From assembly GCA_951640165.1 (NCBI GenBank), contig OX621252.1:13971934-14035933 (forward strand): DNA of 64,000 nucleotides. Reading direction: 5' to 3'. Position numbers and translations under genes: made by a program. This DNA is from Pseudoips prasinana. Its lineage: Eukaryota > Arthropoda > Insecta > Lepidoptera > Nolidae. Position 1 is the first letter of the stretch; the number at the start of each line of letters is the position of its first letter. Positions 23,201-31,334 of the stretch are shown one piece after another. The notes beneath the pieces were generated by a model. It had not been told where the DNA came from and ran no database searches. It saw only the letters and a list, made by a program, of their open reading frames with translations.

Positions 23201-25398
23201 TGAGTCTATGTATGTATGTATGTATGTTCAGCCATTCTCTCGTGAAGACGTAACAAACAAAATTAAAAAATCAGCGGAGTTATTGCTTTGTAGAAACTTT
23301 GCATATTTTCCCAAAAAAATCAATTTACAAATATGTAGAGTTTATTCGACCGATACGACTTATTATACTTACTGCCTATACCTAAAGATAGATTAGCACA
23401 ACAGCCTTCGAATTAAACATAACAAAAGCATTCAAATTAAGAATAACAAAAAGCCCAAAATTTGTGCATGCAAATTAGTGCAGTAATCATGAAAAGTGGA
23501 TGCAAGAGGGGCTGTTGGCTCTTCTTGCATCATCTTTTTATCACTATTTTGGGCTTTTCTGCATGTAATGCCATACTCCGGAAGGAAAAGAAAGAAAATT
23601 CAGAGAAAAAAGATAGATAAGTACAAAAAAATGGATCAAGGGTTGAAGTACTTTGCGAAATAACACCTGAATAAGATAAAGAAGCTTAAGTACCTAGTTA
23701 ACGGTAGCGTCTTCAACCGCAGATATTGCGTTCTTGGGTTCAAATTTCGAGTTTAGCCAATAAGTGATATTGGAGTATTTTTATTAAGAAAAGTCCGCAG
23801 TATCAGGGTGAGATCTGGAAGTTGGTAGTTTGATAGCAATTAAAAACATTGGCCCTTTACCTGACCTTTTTCTGGCTGTGTCCGCTAGCCGTCCCATTCT
23901 CGTGCGTTATAATAAGTACATCTCACGCAGATGGCTAGTATCAATTAAGTCTGACCAGGAGGAAATTATTATTAAAGATATAGATTAATACCCGGATCAT
24001 TTTTAGATTAGACAAGCCATATGAACCTGGAATACGTAATACCCAACTGGGCAGATAAATGATGTGGTAAGTGTTGTTTGACGTCATAAACCTCATTAAG
24101 TACTTACTGTTTTAATACGAGATATGACGGCACTATTTTCACAGTGTATTTTGTTTGAATGCATAATTTATGCCCGTTAGTAAAAGAAAGGTGTTATGCG
24201 TTTAAAGCCACTGTCTGTGGGCCTGTTTCTCCGTGACATCATAGGTGCAATGGCTGTGGCCGCATAGATGCTTTATGTTAGGGCCAGGCGTTAGCGCGGC
24301 TTTTAAAAATATGATCTTGTCCACCAAATGATGTGCACTGCTGGACAAGATCCTCCCGAAGAATGCAGGGAAATGCCATTAAACATAAAGACATTAATTT
24401 TCAAATTTAAAATATGCGTTCAAAGTAAGGATGCACTAACAAATTCCTTAATTTCAGCTTGGAATGAAGAATGTGTTCACTTTATTATATGTCGTGTTTA
24501 GCTGGCGAATACTTGCCACTTGTGTTTTTACAGTTTTTGAATATTTCACATTACAGAAACTAGTGTTTACAAGTACAGTAGAGTAAATAAACAAAGGTTT
24601 CTGTAGGGGAAGCAAGGTGCCCCGCACGTCGTAAGCACTGGTAAAAGAATGTGTTTGTTTCCGGGTTTCGTGGCATAAAAAGATAGCTCTCTACTCTTTT
24701 TGTGCCACGATTGTGTCCGGGGCACCTTCCTTCCCCTACAGAAATCTTTTTTTTTTACTCTACTTTCTTGAGTAATGGACTTCAATCCAAAACTCAGCGC
24801 ACGAGCTATAGGTAAGTTAAGTTCCTTTGGAAGAATAAATATCGAGTCCTTAAGGTTTTAAGATGTGCCAAGATCTCTCTGTGTCAGTAACGAGAGGTAA
24901 TAGTGGTAGAAGGTAGCCGTGCTCTTTAAGTAAAACAATACTTCCAACCATTTTAAACGGGTTTTCCAATACGTACACAACTCTCTTTTCACTAAGAGAT
25001 TCAAAACTGCTTCTGTAGTACGTTCGTCTTTGGACTATGGGTAAAGGTCCAAGCTGGTAATCAGGTACTCCCACTCAGTCACCGGACTTTTATTGGGTTG
25101 CTTGATCACCTGAAGGATATATGCGACACTATGCAATTTCGTACTCCTTTTTATATATACGGCATTGTCGCTGACGTAGAACCCCAATAGGTTTTAAAGA
25201 ACTACGTCAGCAACTGCCGCGAATACACATATTTTGCGTATTATCAGCTAAATATACGTAAGTAGATGGAGTAATATAAGTGATTAGTAATTAATCACCG
25301 GCCAAAGGTTAAAAAAACATTAGCTTACCACAGTCTTCAAATACCACGGAGGCGCCGACTGCAGCCACTGCTAGCGGCAATATCAACACAAACAACAT
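5150..25398 (-). CDS. NPC2-like (ML domain) lipid-binding protein, 3' end missing
   Basis: Three exons are visible: 25329-25398, 6060-6167 and 5150-5227, all read on the minus strand. All junctions are phase 1 and all have AG acceptors and GT donors. Exon 1 gives a signal peptide, [16 protein letters not shown], then VVFEDC. The spliced protein continues with the NPC2-type DCGS motif, a two-cysteine loop (DGCGSRLPC), beta-strand sequence and [11 protein letters not shown] proteins such as NPC2 bind sterols or other lipids in the lysosome or outside the cell. About 85 of an expected 150 residues are present. The last part, with the remaining conserved cysteines, was not found between 1 and 5149. 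Intron 1 is about 19 kb and packed with transposons. Confidence 0.78.
5561..5601. repeat. Perfect 15-bp hairpin
   Basis: GCAATTCAGTAAAAA (5561-5575) pairs perfectly with TTTTTACTGAATTGC (5587-5601) across an 11-base loop. It lies inside NPC2-like intron 3 sequence as defined here, next to AT-rich DNA with no gene. Confidence 0.8.
6060..6167 (-). CDS. NPC2-like exon 2
   Basis: This 108-nt exon is preceded by a CTGTTTACAG acceptor and followed by a GTGAGC donor. It encodes [18 protein letters not shown] and [14 protein letters not shown]. The two cysteines six residues apart match the second disulfide loop of NPC2. Confidence 0.8.
6787..6866 (+). repeat. hAT left terminal segment
   Basis: The first 80 bp of the hAT element start CAGTGAACGC and hold the terminal inverted repeat. 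Nearly identical copies recur internally at 7880-7966 and 8851-8934, so the end was amplified with the minisatellite. Confidence 0.8.
7996..8164 (-). mobile_element. Short non-autonomous Helitron, copy 1 of a tandem pair
   Basis: On the minus strand the 169-bp element starts TCTACTATATAAAAATAAGT and ends with a CGCGGGGCACAGCTAG terminator, followed by T. It is inserted in the conserved spacer between minisatellite blocks. It is nearly identical to the copy at 8168-8336; I see two differences. Confidence 0.85.
8168..8336 (-). mobile_element. Short non-autonomous Helitron, copy 2 of a tandem pair
   Basis: This is a second 169-bp copy in the same orientation, three bases (AGA) after the first. 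Its minus-strand 5' TC follows an A of the host spacer, so the pair as a whole occupies a single A|T target. Head-to-tail pairs are known products of rolling-circle transposition. Confidence 0.85.
10043..10069 (-). repeat. hAT right terminal inverted repeat
   Basis: TGCTTCCATGTTTATTTGCG and the following TTCACTG are the reverse complement of the left end at 6787. The direct target duplication CTTATACC follows at 10070-10077. Confidence 0.85.
10508..10551. repeat. Perfect 20-bp hairpin with 4-base loop
   Basis: The arm 10508-10527 (CGGCTGTGGGAGCTACTCTC) pairs perfectly with 10532-10551 around the loop CGAT. The stem is GC-rich in an AT-rich neighbourhood. The stem is too short for a typical animal pre-miRNA. 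No poly-T terminator or Pol III boxes were seen. Confidence 0.9.
10788..11221. mobile_element. PIF/Harbinger derivative, TAA target duplication
   Basis: Inverted termini start GAGCGTTTTCACATTATCCG and continue through GATCCGATATCGG. The mirrored copy ends at 11221. TAA occurs on both sides (10785-10787 and 11222-11224), the 3-bp target duplication of Harbinger elements. The 434-bp interior contains a minus-strand fragment of the transposase N-terminus, so this is a deletion derivative that needs a transposase in trans. Confidence 0.85.
10850..11074 (-). pseudogene. Harbinger (HARBI1-like) transposase N-terminal fragment
   Basis: The 74-residue frame begins [11 protein letters not shown] and contains [20 protein letters not shown] followed by [11 protein letters not shown] basic stretch followed by WVHPI/WIHPI is characteristic of the start of PIF/Harbinger transposases. 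All DDE catalytic residues are absent. It fills the middle of the TIR element 10788-11221. Confidence 0.7.
11537..12156. mobile_element. TIR element interrupted by a Helitron
   Basis: GACCCATTCTGATAAA at 11537 is repeated inverted at the right end (TTTATCAGAATGGGTC, ending 12156). The interior carries several copies of AAACTATTGAATGTTT-like motifs in both orientations. A 186-bp Helitron (11598-11783) is inserted near the left end, so the original element was about 434 bp. No target duplication was recognised and no protein is encoded. Confidence 0.65.
11598..11783 (+). mobile_element. Short non-autonomous Helitron
   Basis: It starts TCCTACTAATATTATAAATG after A and ends CGCGGGGCACAGCTAG before T. 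The interior carries the common TCACGTCTAAACCGCTGAAG block seen in related copies at 18257, 29055 and 46260. Confidence 0.85.
12371..12511. mobile_element. Palindromic MITE, family A, copy 1
   Basis: The 141-bp element has inverted ends of about 35 bp starting GGTACAGACGCCAGCACATC and continuing into AGCTACCCCA. TA flanks both sides, which would fit a Tc1/mariner-type target duplication in this copy only. Two other copies are at 27627-27768 and 49757-49898. Confidence 0.8.
12512..13239. other. Unassigned intronic DNA
   Basis: This AT-rich stretch lies in intron 1 of the NPC2-like gene and contains an A-run at about 12808-12822. I saw no gene, terminal repeat or RNA signature. Confidence 0.5.
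13240..13815 (+). mobile_element. Probable solo LTR
   Basis: The segment starts TGTAACGTTCC and ends CGCTCGCCACA (TG...CA). It has a promoter-like TATATAA at 13481-13487 and a polyadenylation signal AATAAA at 13750-13755 in the order expected for U3-R-U5. No second copy, primer-binding site or internal coding region follows, so a solo LTR is the best reading. No target duplication was seen, and the exact ends are uncertain. Confidence 0.45.
13816..15200. other. Unassigned intronic DNA
   Basis: AT-rich sequence inside intron 1 of the NPC2-like gene. A slightly GC-richer piece at about 14430-14740 may be an old transposon fragment, but no motif was recognised. No gene is supported. Confidence 0.5.
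15201..15698 (+). mobile_element. Interspersed repeat family B (GGGTTCCGTAGCC...CTTGGCCGG), copy 1
   Basis: The repeat begins TTTTTAGGGTTCCGTAGCC and ends GCACTTGGCCGGTTTTT. The 5' end folds: AGGGTTCCG pairs with CGGAACCCT about 18 bases later. Near the 3' end a GCGAGTC/GACTCGC-type hairpin precedes the terminal ACTTGGCCGG, here slightly mutated. It has no TIRs, poly-A tail or protein. Other copies are at 28299, 33416 and 43061. Confidence 0.75.
16181..16423 (+). mobile_element. Non-autonomous Helitron
   Basis: The 243-bp copy starts TCTACACTAATATTATAAAG after A and ends with ACTACTAG before T. The region before the end (GCGGAACGAAGTCCACGGG) is a mutated version of the usual terminator hairpin. 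Confidence 0.8.
17400..17510 (-). mobile_element. Probable tRNA-derived SINE head
   Basis: On the minus strand, GGTTCGAGACC (17436-17446) matches a Pol III B box. It lies in a GTGCCGGTTCGAGACCCGCC context like a T arm. The upstream part is degraded and no full cloverleaf forms. Read as a decayed SINE, not a tRNA gene. Confidence 0.4.
18257..18545 (+). mobile_element. Helitron with mutated first terminator and a second 3' end
   Basis: It begins TCACACTAATATTATAAACG after A. The expected 3' end is reached at 18448, but it reads ACCGCGGCTCACAGCTTG instead of ending in CTAG. About 97 bp further on, a second Helitron 3' end (AACCGCGGGGCACAGCTAG, 18542-18545, then T) closes the segment. This may be one element that read through its damaged terminator, or two overlapping insertions. 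Confidence 0.7.
18625..18940 (+). pseudogene. LINE reverse transcriptase C-terminal fragment
   Basis: Plus-strand translation gives [20 protein letters not shown] and, further on, [20 protein letters not shown]. This matches the region after the RT domain in insect LINEs of the RTE or Jockey type, where GRP..RW.DD motifs recur. Stops interrupt the frame. Only the C-terminal end is present. Confidence 0.65.
18950..19075 (-). mobile_element. Degenerate Helitron-like fragment
   Basis: AGCTGCGGCTCGCGGTTTTAC resembles the minus-strand AGCTGTGCCCCGCGGTTTTAC end of other copies. The downstream GAGTAACAAACA block is also shared. Termini are mutated. Confidence 0.45.
19259..19720 (+). pseudogene. RTE-type LINE, 5' part, split by the Mutator-like element
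   Basis: The frame contains the RT catalytic motif in [20 protein letters not shown], then [32 protein letters not shown] and [14 protein letters not shown]. It is the same family as the long copy at 34436-37930. The copy begins abruptly at about 19259, just upstream of YADD, so it is 5'-truncated. The frame is intact up to the Mutator-like insertion at 19721. Confidence 0.85.
19721..22787 (-). mobile_element. Mutator-like element (MULE), 9-bp TSD
   Basis: AAAAAGAAT is duplicated at 19712-19720 and 22788-22796, bracketing a 3,067-bp element. Removing it restores LINE sequence on both sides. The ends are short, imperfect inverted repeats: the left starts GGGTATCATTTAAGCTATCA, the right (complement) starts GGGAACTATATTTTCTATCA, and both continue CCAA. 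Many TCACCAA-like motifs lie in the subterminal regions. It encodes a MULE transposase on the minus strand. The 9-bp duplication and transposase agree on the superfamily. Confidence 0.9.
20291..22140 (-). CDS. MULE transposase, one frameshift
   Basis: A transposase of about 617 residues starts with ATG near 22134-22140 and ends at 20291. An acidic N-terminus is followed by a FLYWCH/WRKY-GCM1-like zinc finger ([18 protein letters not shown], then DSDHDHD). The DDE core shows [22 protein letters not shown] and, later, [12 protein letters not shown], with MCWAHAKKK between. A SWIM zinc finger ([14 protein letters not shown]) and an AT-hook-like KRKRGRPSK end the protein. The frame shifts at about 21010-21035, where a run of six A's on the coding strand appears one base short. 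Otherwise it is open throughout, so the copy is young or the break is a sequencing error. Confidence 0.88.
22797..23225 (+). pseudogene. RTE-type LINE, 3' part, right of the Mutator-like element
   Basis: This continues the LINE interrupted at 19720, with [20 protein letters not shown], then [19 protein letters not shown] and [20 protein letters not shown] stop interrupts at about 22924, and a short deletion follows compared with the copy at 34451-34978. The 3' end carries TATG repeats (about 23205-23226), the same tail as the long copy. Confidence 0.85.
23449..23558. repeat. Small palindromic element with nested hairpin
   Basis: AAAAGCCCAAAAT (23449-23461) is inverted at 23546-23558. Inside, GATGCAAGA (23499-23507) is inverted at 23523-23531. 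This is MITE-like in form. No target duplication was identified. Confidence 0.65.
23559..24577. other. Unassigned intronic DNA
   Basis: AT-rich sequence of NPC2-like intron 1. A short GTGCACTGCTGGAC motif near 24330 recalls a LINE/SINE fragment also seen near 49110. No gene is supported. Confidence 0.45.
24578..24763. mobile_element. Palindromic MITE with nested arms
   Basis: GTAGAGTAAA (24578) through TTTCTGTAGGGGAAG and AAGGTGCCCC is inverted at the right end, finishing TTTACTCTAC at 24763. Arms are about 45 bp with small indels. An inner arm, TCGTGGCATAAAAAGA, pairs with CTCTTTTTGTGCCACGA. The whole 186 bp could fold as one long hairpin. Confidence 0.75.
25329..25398 (-). CDS. NPC2-like exon 1 (signal peptide)
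   Basis: ATG is at 25396-25398 on the minus strand. It encodes 23 residues, a hydrophobic signal sequence followed by SVVFEDC, plus one base. The donor after 25329 reads GTAAGC. The next exon's GG completes a glycine, giving DCGS, a hallmark of NPC2 proteins. Confidence 0.8.
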
Positions 25399-25867
25399 AT
25401 TACAAATAAGACTTCTAGAGAATCTATAGTATTCGTTAAGAATGAAAATATGAATGCTAAACGAATTGTATAAAATCGACAGCGATGCCAAAGATTATCT
25501 AGTCAGATAAAATTGCCACACACCGAAGCAGAATAATAATTATTCAGCTGCATTGGACGGTACTTAATTATTTATAAGGATGATTAACCGTAATTAATCA
25601 AACTTTGTAGTACATAAATATGTTGCGTGTCAAAGATAAGAAACATTCTTAAGGTTCGAGGTGTGAACGTACCTACCTTATACGTTGCCAACGGTCGCGA
25701 TGCATCAAATCGTTTTTAAGCCTTGAAAAACAGTACAGTTCAGAGGAAATGATTAGAATTTGATTTACAAAGTTTACTGTGGATAAACTTAATACTGAGA
25801 AATTATCGGGATCTAACCAGCACCTTTTAACAATATTGAGTAGATAGATGCTTTATCTCTAGAGATT

Positions 25868-25927
25868 ACACTTTTTCTAGAATAATGATGAAAGGTGGCA
25901 TTTTCATCTTTGTTCTAGAAAAAGTGT
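25868..25927. repeat. Perfect 15-bp hairpin
   Basis: ACACTTTTTCTAGAA (25868-25882) pairs exactly with TTCTAGAAAAAGTGT (25913-25927). The loop itself contains GATGAAA...TTTTCATC pairing. It lies about 470 bp upstream of the NPC2-like start codon. Confidence 0.8.
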
Positions 25928-25930
25928 TAA

Positions 25931-26907
25931 GGTACCGTTTAGCTTGGCTTAAGTTTAAAAGTTTAAAAGACGTTCTAATACTTCAAACTTGTGGTCAGCG
26001 CAGCTTTAGTTTCAGCTGGATGTTGCCGTCCTTAAAGAAAGTAATCGGTCCGATTTTTTCATTGGACAACCATTCATTCATTCAAATGTAAGAGTATGTA
26101 TACTTGTAGAAAAATATAGTTGAGTTTTGGGTTAAAACTGTTAAAAGTATTGCAATCGGTGCAAAACTCCGGGCCAGAAACGCCAATACCTCAGACCTAC
26201 AATTAAATTACTACTTGTACCTACCTAAATTTTGCCCTAGCGATACGTATATGTATTCGACATTCGTAGACGTATTGGGTGTGGACATAATTAGAATTAG
26301 GTGAAACATCTCGGTGAATTTAAGAGGACTTCCTAATGCCAAGACTGTCTCGTCTCCCTGCTCTCCGCGCATACATGTGAAAAAGGAAACAATAGATACT
26401 AAAATCGCCCAATCGAGGTGTCGTTTTGTCCTATTTCCTCCTCTAAAATTAAATTGGTTTATATTTCTTTTCAGTAAACAAACGACAAAGAACAGACGTT
26501 TCCTGGATGTTTTTCCTTATGTTTCTACTCGCCAGATCCAGAAATATATTATCAATTGGCAGTTTTTAAATATTGTGTTGGTCTGGTAAATCATCTCAGT
26601 AAGTGGGCCTAATCTCGTGTATATTGAGTATGATTCGTCGGACCATGTCAACTGGACCACGTTGAAACCGGTAGTAGAAACACCCGCCGAGTTTGTTTCA
26701 CTAGGTCTTCTTCTCAGTTGGGGCCTACTAGATTTGGTAGTAGCATTAAACCGCGACCGTCATTAAACACACGGTCGGCCATAATAATAATAATATTGAA
26801 TTCTTACCTTAATATAGACGGAATCATTTAGTCAAGATTTAGTTACCTAAAATACTTATTATGTATTATTTTCGATAATTAAACCTATAAATGATCACTT
26901 TGACTAT
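25931..26907. other. Unassigned intergenic DNA
   Basis: No gene recognised. A more GC-rich piece at about 26600-26790 may be a transposon remnant, but no motif was identified. Confidence 0.45.
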
Positions 26908-27061
26908 AACTTAAATAAACTAACTATGTAGGTAACTAAATCATCATAAATTAAATGCTATTTTAAAATATTTTCATACAAGCCGCATATTTAATATTTT
27001 AAAATAGCATTTAATTTATGATGATTTAGTTACCTACATAGTTACCTAGTTTATTTAACTT
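26908..27061. repeat. Palindrome, 51-bp perfect arms
   Basis: 26922-26972 is an exact inverted copy of 26993-27043, with a 20-base spacer. Outside the perfect core, pairing continues for about 14 bp after a 3-base indel. The arms carry no transposon ends that I recognise. Confidence 0.9.
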
Positions 27062-27162
27062 ACATATGTTTCTGGTAACTTATTTTTATTTAATTTCTAT
27101 ATATTATATATATACACCTATGTAATGTATAGAAAATAAATAAGTTACCAGAAACATATGTA
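27061..27162. repeat. Adjacent palindrome, 25-bp perfect arms
   Basis: TACATATGTTTCTGGTAACT starts the left arm (27061-27085), which pairs exactly with 27138-27162. The arms extend further with indels. It starts where the previous palindrome ends. Confidence 0.85.
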
Positions 27163-27626
27163 ATTAATCGAAAGCAAAATTTAAAAGAAAAAGGATTCCT
27201 ATTGACTTTTTCGCAGTGCTTCTTGCACTGCACGGTAGGGTAAAAAATTGACGAGTCGACATAAGTGTTACATTTTATCGGGATAAATAAATGTTCAATA
27301 ACAGTTAGGTAAGCCCTGCGTAATATCAAGAGGTACCTACTTTGAGCGCCGAAGCAGGAAGGCATGGTTCAGCATACTTAAGATGCAATAATTAGTGTAT
27401 ACCTATGTATGTGTTTGCATAGTGTTTTGGTACCTTTAATCATAATTAATAAATTAATTTTATAACATAACAATAATACTTTGTATAAGGACATAACACT
27501 AAACAGAAAACATTGTTTTTATTACATTCACGTTTATTACTTGCGGTATGTAATTTAGGTAGATAATCAGCCTAAATGGAATTAACAACATGTTATAAAA
27601 AATAAACAAGAAATAAAAACTTTAAT

Positions 27627-27768
27627 GTACAGACGCCAGCACATCAAGCTACCCCAATCTGTCAAATTTCCCCAATTGAAAGTGAACCTTATGCTTTTGT
27701 GATACAATTGAAAATCTATAAAATAAATTTGACAGATTGGGGTAGCTGGATGTGCTGGCGTCTATACC
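27627..27768. mobile_element. Palindromic MITE, family A, copy 2
   Basis: Inverted ends GTACAGACGCCAGCACATCA and their complement finish at 27768, with AGCTACCCCAATCTGTCAAA inside. Same family as 12371-12511. Confidence 0.8.
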
Positions 27769-27866
27769 TAATCTTGTTTTAGAATCAATTGCGATGGTAA
27801 TTCTACACAAAACAACGTTTTAGAGTTCCTTGAGGAAACCCTTAATTTTCACAGATTTCTGCGGAA

Positions 27867-28119
27867 ATGACTGCTAAGTAGGTATTTTAGCTGATCTGCA
27901 GGTTAGTTAGTTAGCTAATTGTCATCATAAAATCTTAATTTGTAGGTTAATTTTATAATTATTTTATAATTTTTATAATTTACCTACAAATTAAGATTTT
28001 ATGATGACAATTAGCTAACTAACTAACCTGCAGATCAGCTAAAATACCTAGCAGTCATCTTAAATCTTAATTTGTAGGTTAATTTTATAATTTACCTACA
28101 AATTAAGATTTTATGATGA
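27867..28119. repeat. Nested palindromes, about 80-bp and 18-bp arms
   Basis: Left arm 27867-27953 (ATGACTGCT to about TTTATAATT) is inverted at about 27972-28058, with one 4-base indel and otherwise near identity. Immediately after, 28060-28119 repeats the inner part (ATCTTAATTTGTAGGT and its complement) as a second, shorter hairpin. The structure looks like repeated fold-back copying of one segment. Confidence 0.85.
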
Positions 28120-28298
28120 TTTTACACGGTTAGTATGTACTAGTTTAAACTATTTGTAATAAAATACAAAATTTAGTATGTTTACCATTTTTTTATATTT
28201 TGTATTTTATATTAAATTAGATACCTACAGTTTTTAAGTTAGCTCACTAGGTTTCGTCGTTAACTTGTAGAGCACACTACACTGCGATCGGTTTCCTT

Positions 28299-28915
28299 TT
28301 TAGGGTTCCGTAGCCAAATGGCAAAAAACGGAACCCTTATAGATTAGTCTTGTCTGTCTGTCCGTCCATATGTCACAGACACTTTTTACGAAACTATAAG
28401 GCCTCTACTGTTGTAACTTGGTAAGTAGATGTATTCTGTAAACCGCATTAAGATTTTCACACAAAAATAGAAATAACAATAAATTTTGGGGGTTCCCCAT
28501 ACTTAGAACTGAAACTCATTTTTATTTTTTCATCAAACCCAAAATATGTGGTGTATCTATGGATAGGTCTTCAAAAATTATATTAAGGTTCCTAATATCA
28601 TTTTTCCTAAACTGAATAGTTTGCGCGAGAGACACTTCCAAAGAGGTAAAATGAGTCCCCCTCCCCCCCCCCCCCCCTATAACTTCTACAATAAGAGAGT
28701 GATAAAACTAAAAAAAATATAAGATGTAAGTACATTACTTTGTAAACTGCCACCGAAAATTGACTTGAACGAGATTTAGTAAGTCGTTTTTTTTAATACG
28801 TCATAAATCATAAACCGCAATTTCCCTTTCATTCAATCAACTACTACAAGATTTTTTATATTGTTTGGTAGGTACTTGCTGCTACGGAACCCGACATGGG
28901 CGAGTCCGACTCTTA
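28299..28915 (+). mobile_element. Interspersed repeat family B, copy 2
   Basis: It starts TTAGGGTTCCGTAGCCAAAT and ends with a mutated version of the GCGAGTCCGACTCGC hairpin near 28900. It contains a poly-C run near 28661-28677 at a position where copies 1 and 3 have only a short C run. Confidence 0.75.
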
Positions 28916-29054
28916 CTTATTTATTACTTCGTTTTAGTTCACTATTCATTATTATAATGTATAAAATAATGGTATAATTGGCAGGCAGTAACGGTTTAGA
29001 AGTGGAAGAATCATTTTTTTAATATACCTACTAAGCTTTGTACTATATGAAATA

Positions 29055-29226
29055 CTAGCTGTGCCCCACGGTTTTACCCGCGTTAAACTTTATAAATAAT
29101 ATGTGTTAATCCAGGGTGTCAGCTAACTCCATACCAAATTTTATTAATATCACTCCAGCCGTTTAGACACGAAGAAGTAACAAACAAACACACTCACAAA
29201 CTTTCGCATTTATAATATTAGTGTGA
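29055..29226 (-). mobile_element. Short non-autonomous Helitron
   Basis: On the minus strand it starts TCACACTAATATTATAAATG after A and ends GGGGCACAGCTAG before T, 172 bp. Same family as 11598-11783. Confidence 0.85.
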
Positions 29227-29340
29227 TGTAGGTAAGACACTATGATTTTTAACAATCTATTTAGTCCAAGAGAACTGATTAATTAGTAAAGTAACTAGGT
29301 AAGTAAAATATTCCGTATTGTACAATAAAAGAGAAAGTAC

Positions 29341-29599
29341 ATATAATAATAATAATATCTGGGGACAATGTCACACAGATCATCCTAGCCCCAAACTAAG
29401 CAAAGCTTGTACTATGGGTACCAGGCGACGACATACATACTTATATAGATAGATACATACTTATATATATAGAAAACATCCATGACTCAGAAACAAATAT
29501 TCGTGCTCATCACTCAAATATTTGTACTTACCGGGATTCGAACCCAGGACCACCAGCTTCGTAGGCAGGAGCACTACCAACTAGGCTACGGTGACCGTC
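29341..29599 (-). mobile_element. tRNA-derived SINE
   Basis: On the minus strand the head contains an A box, TAGCCTAGTTGG (29577-29588), and a B box, GGTTCGAATCC (29534-29544). The body includes GAGTCATGGATGTTTTC, and the tail GATGATCTGTGTGACATTGT with ATT repeats. These are internal Pol III promoter elements of tRNA-derived SINEs. An inverted copy lies at 31335-31595. Confidence 0.85.
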
Positions 29600-29700
29600 A
29601 TTATGAATTGGAACTGGATGTATGTACCTATTAATAGATACAATGGCGGTCTTATCGCTGCTACGATTTCTTCCATGCAACCTAGGATTTTCTAAAACCC

Positions 29701-29855
29701 TTAGCGGAGCAGCATACCCGCGTTCCCGGGACTCCCCCATCAGGCGCCAAGAGAAGTCCACGGCAGGTAGTCGGTGCAAGTCCGACATACCCACCCGCAG
29801 ACACTTTTTGCGGGTGGCATGCGAAGGCATTCCCCCTGCCTTAACAAAAAAAAAA
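29701..29855 (+). mobile_element. Poly-A retroposon insert with 16-bp TSD
   Basis: GGATTTTCTAAAACCC (29685-29700) is repeated with one change at 29856-29871, flanking a 155-bp GC-rich insert that ends in 10 A's. This is the mark of target-primed reverse transcription. The insert starts TTAGCGGAGCAGCATACCCG and contains a CACCCGCAGACACTTTTTGCGGGTGG hairpin region. It is either a short SINE or the 3' end of a poly-A LINE. I do not recognise the family. Confidence 0.75.
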
Positions 29856-30429
29856 GGATTTCCTAAAACCCGGTATATCTCAGCAAAAAGAGGATGATTA
29901 TGCTCTAACTGTACAAGGGGTTTTAAATCAATAAAAGCCTTACACTTTGTCCATTTTGTTAATGTTTTGTAGACAGCACACGCATGAAGTTTGTTTTGTT
30001 TACGTTACAATTTCATACAAATAATATTTTACTTCATGGACGGGTATTTTAGTGATGTGCCACACGTTTCGATTACTACGGTTGTGCCATAGAATACAAA
30101 TAATCCGTATGAATAAATTAGGGTGTAATATGTTACATAAACAGAAAGACAACACAATTTTAATGTTAAATCCAGTAAATATTTATACTTTATATAATTA
30201 AACATTATATAAAGTTTCTTTCTACTTTCTTCAGACATAGATACAACTATAAAAATTGAAATAGTTTAATTCCATACACACGAGTCAGAATCATCATTTA
30301 TACTAGATTCGTCCAATGAGGGCGTCTCGTCTCGTCTTCAGTTATATTTATGATTAGCTCTTGTGTGCCTGAAATATCACTATGTGACTGTCCCAATCAG
30401 ACATTATGACTTTCTTAGTTCTCTCCACC

Positions 30430-31020
30430 ACACTTGCCCAGTTCTCGGCTGTCACGTGGGTGCAAGCGTGTTATAGTAATTGCAACATGCTATTCGCAAT
30501 GAATGGGGGGCTTGTATTGTTTCTTCCAGCATGCCCTTTTCCTTGTGCGCATATGAGTTCTATGCTGTTGTATTGGCAGTGATATGGAGGAATCCTAGGG
30601 ACAATATGGCCGCATTCTGCTGCCATTTCATCGATCACATACAGTTTTGGTTTTTTAATATTTTTAAGAATTTTTAAAGTGGAATCGTCCACATTTTCGC
30701 GTAGCCAATTAATAATTTAAGGTTCTTTATTGGCTTGCGATGGCATTTTGTCAATTTGACGAGAACGGTAGATATGGCGAGTTAACAAAAAAATTCTTCC
30801 ATTGATAGAAGCATGTTCGTGAACCACTCTACATACACCTCAGCATTCATTTCTTCGTGGTAATTGCCAGATTTCTTTGATTAAAATGCCATCAGAGTGT
30901 CTTGTTCAAAACCTTTTTCTGTAGCTGCGTGGCAAATGATGAGGCGACCGCCGTCCGATTTTGATTTTCTTGATCAAAGTATAATCATGAAGTAGTAGCA
31001 CTAATTGTTTCGATTGTCCT
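30430..31020 (-). pseudogene. IS630/Tc1-like DDE transposase relic
   Basis: Minus-strand fragments in shifting frames read like one transposase: RLIICHAATEKGF, SGNYHEEMNAEVYVEWF (near 30850), YRSRQIDKMPSQANKEP, WLRENVDDSTLKILKNIKKP and PRIPPYHCQYNSIELICAQG. The PPYHCQYNPIELIW-type motif is typical of DDE_3 (IS630-Tc1) transposases. Several stops and frameshifts show decay. No TIRs or TA duplication were resolved. Confidence 0.7.
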
Positions 31021-31334
31021 TTCGGTATTTTCACGATCAATGTACTCGACGACGAGTATGTCAGTCGTCGAGGTGAACACGGAATAATTACATAATCTTG
31101 AAGACATCCTTAAAAAAGGAAATTATCAATTTCCTGCTTGACTATTTCTGAATCTAGAATATATTCTCTTCCAGAATAGCAGACATATACCGACGTTTGT
31201 ACCGAGACGTGTAGATTGCTGTAAAGATCCTTATAAAATATTCTAAAACCTCCCTCTTTTGAAGTCGATTCAATATCAAAACGGAATTGACGTGTGGAAT
31301 GTCCGTTAAAATTCTGCAGCAAAATAATTCGACG

